This document shows positions 18,335 to 20,098 of a stretch of DNA of 20,098 nucleotides, piece after piece; position 1 is the first letter of the stretch, and the number at the start of each line of letters is the position of its first letter. Made by a program: the position numbers and the translations under genes. The notes beneath the pieces are model-generated. The model did not search any database, had not been told where the DNA came from, and was given only the letters and a program-made list of their open reading frames with translations. The stretch is from Dipylidium caninum (lineage: Eukaryota; Platyhelminthes; Cestoda; Cyclophyllidea; Dipylidiidae), in the NCBI GenBank assembly GCA_017562135.1, contig QEYB01000330.1, positions 1 through 20,098 on the forward strand. Direction: 5' to 3'.

Positions 18335-19849
18335 ATGCGTACGAGAGCTTGCAGCCTTCCCGTGACACGACGTGAAGTGAAATGACAGTGGTTCCCGCAT
18401 CCCGCACGAAATAACTATCCATGAAAGGACAATTCCAGCGGACAGCGTTTCGCAGTTTCTCCGTGTGGACGATACATTGGTACTCCTCTTTCAACCACCT
18501 CATGGTGGTTGACGTGGCAAACGGTAGTCTTTCTTCGTCACTTTCTTCTCAAATCTAAATGATGAATTTTCAAGTCCAAACTCGAGTACTTCTGGGGCGT
18601 CTCCACCTATACCAGACTTGCAATGAAATATGCCCATTACTAACTCTGTCTCTCTTTTCACCCTTTAAGTTGCGGTGAGATAAAAGGCTGTCATCAGCTT
18701 TCGTCTCGGCGTTTACAACAAGGATCACCAAAAAAGCGTGCATCAGACGCCATTTTCGCTGTGATCAATTTCTTGCGGCAACACAAAGTATAACTTTCCC
18801 TTCCACCACACATATCACGAGCCAATTTCCTCCACCCTAGAGAGGAAGGTAAATTCAAGCCGGTGAGAATGCATAAGGCTCACGCTTTGAAACTCGAGAC
18901 AAATAGCATTCCTGAGAAGTGTGATTGAAATTGGATTGAATGTGACTGGCAGAGCATGTAATTTTTGTCCCAACATGAGCTCATTGGCCAAAGTTGCATT
19001 TGCAGTGACGTTGGCCACGCAACAAACAACGGTCAAAGATGGTCATAGGGGAGGTGACTAGTAGAAACGGCAGCGAAGGGTACGGAGTTTAACGCCCCGA
19101 GAAAGGGAAAGAGCAAATAGATGAATGGGCAGATAAGGAGAAGGTGAGTAGGAGTAGGAACGTGTTAATCCACATTAGGTGCGAAATCCTTTTACCAACC
19201 GCCATTCCATCACTTTAAGCTTAAATCCATTCGAGTTAAATGCCATTTTTTAGACACGAAAAGTAATTCCTCAGGTGTTTTTGGAGGAGATCGTAAAATG
19301 CCCTCCTTTTCTGAAACGTCGGTGCACAGATCTGTTAGTCATGGCCGGTGAATGCAAAGTGGCCCGTCAAACAATGAAAACTGGCGACAGAAATTTTATG
19401 TCAAGCGCTGATAGCAACAAGATAACATATAAGAAAAATGAGTTCCTTAACTAATGTGGGGAAAGATAAAAAAATTTTTGAGTGATATATAACAGACTGC
19501 TCATTTTCCTATTGCGTCAAACTGCAGTGACGCCCTAGTGGAGCTCAGTTGAGTTCGCGCTCCCCTTTATTTTAAAGGAACCAGTCACACGCTGAAACAA
19601 GGCCCAGAAATTGGGTGATGATGTTAAGGAATTTTCAAAGGTAGTGAGGGGGGGCCAGACTTTTTTTGGGTCCATCAATTAGTCTTCCGCTGTCATTCTA
19701 TAGGCTAAGACAACACCGAACGTGAACTCAACACCAGCATATACCACCTGCTGACCCAGCTGAACCTGCATACAGGCTTTCTCAGCAACCTATATAAGTG
19801 GGGAATGAATGGAAAGAGACCAGTCGGGAAGGCAGACGTCTGCATAAAG
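18335..19849 (+). repeat. Duplicated 5' flank and promoter of copy D
   Basis: This is the most complete flank of the family. Positions 18335-18400 match A and B. Positions 18480-19085 match B (3640-4165), including CCTCATGGTGGTTG and TTGGCCAAAGT near 18985. Positions 19080-19340 match A (1010-1275). Positions 19430-19849 match all copies. The promoter block is CGTGAACTCAACACCAGCAT (19721-19740), and a good TATA box TATATAAG lies at 19791-19798. Copy D therefore keeps modules that A, B and C have each lost in part. Confidence 0.7.
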
Positions 19850-20098
19850 TTTCATCTTCGTGACAGCTATCTACTCGGGCCTCTCAACTCCACTTAAACG
19901 TCTTCGCATGCTCCCGGCTGGATATGTGACAAAAGCGCGCGACAAATCTATGCTTGCTACGAGTGCTCACTGGGGTAAGTGCCTAACTTTCATGTACCCC
20001 TCCAGATGCCAGCGTCCGCCGAGTAATTACATACCGATGGAATCAAACGATGCATGTTTTCTCGTCACACGCACAATGTCAGCTCGAAACACGAGAGT
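19850..20098 (+). pseudogene. Copy D: exon 1 and following sequence, cut by window end
   Basis: Exon 1 homology (about 19850-19974) reads IFVTAIYSGLSTPL against IFATVYSLGLLTSHF in gene C, but no ATG precedes it in frame: a TAA lies three codons before IF. The donor GGTAAGT is better than in C. If the 31-nt interval 19975-20005 (GTAAGT...CCTCCAG) is removed, the frame continues open (DASVRRVITYRW...) to the window edge. Exons 2 and 3 lie outside. It is classed as a pseudogene because the start is missing, but the fate of the copy cannot be settled here. Confidence 0.5.

Noticed and set aside
1..20098. CRISPR arrays, rRNA genes, canonical tRNA genes, bacterial operons
   Set aside because: There are no regularly spaced direct repeats, no recognisable rRNA sequence, no cloverleaf that could be folded by eye, and no prokaryotic gene organisation.

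Overview
The window looks like nuclear DNA of a compact invertebrate genome. Short introns (59 and 90 nt in the one intact gene), TATA-box promoters, an AATAAA signal, a mariner-type terminal repeat and many decayed gene copies all point that way. GC is intermediate by eye. Nothing looks bacterial: there are no Shine-Dalgarno-led operons and almost no long open frames. A helminth (flatworm or whipworm-like nematode) would fit the short introns and the amplified secreted-protein gene, but I cannot name the organism.

The organising principle is a birth-and-death cluster of one gene family. One copy, gene C (7503-8254, plus strand), is intact. It has three exons with compatible phases and encodes a 200-residue secreted protein I do not recognise. 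Six other copies are broken or partial: A (1738-2470, +), B (4610-4897, +), F (5735-5808, -), E (10447-11194, -), H (14613-14985, +) and D (19850-20098, +, cut by the window edge). A seventh locus, G (11977-12073, -), is a promoter without a gene.

Layout: 1-2470 holds copy A and its duplicated 5' flank; 2471-3270 is spacer with a tRNA-related, SINE-like stretch on the minus strand; 3285-4897 is copy B with its flank; 5735-6036 is inverted copy F, head-to-head with C; 6850-8319 is gene C with flank, promoter and poly(A) signal; 8320-10440 is anonymous; 10447-11424 is inverted copy E, full length but disabled; 11917-12073 is a mariner terminal repeat beside a 97-bp near-identical inverted copy of the gene C promoter; 12080-14600 is anonymous; 14613-14985 is copy H; 15020-15290 and 17620-17960 are two copies of another duplicated segment; 18335-20098 is the flank and first exon of copy D.

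The promoters of A-G share a block around GTGAGCAAACACCAGCACAT, usually followed by a TATA box about 60 bp later. Exons have decayed faster than this promoter block. All homology statements come from reading the sequence by eye; identities are approximate unless a count is given.
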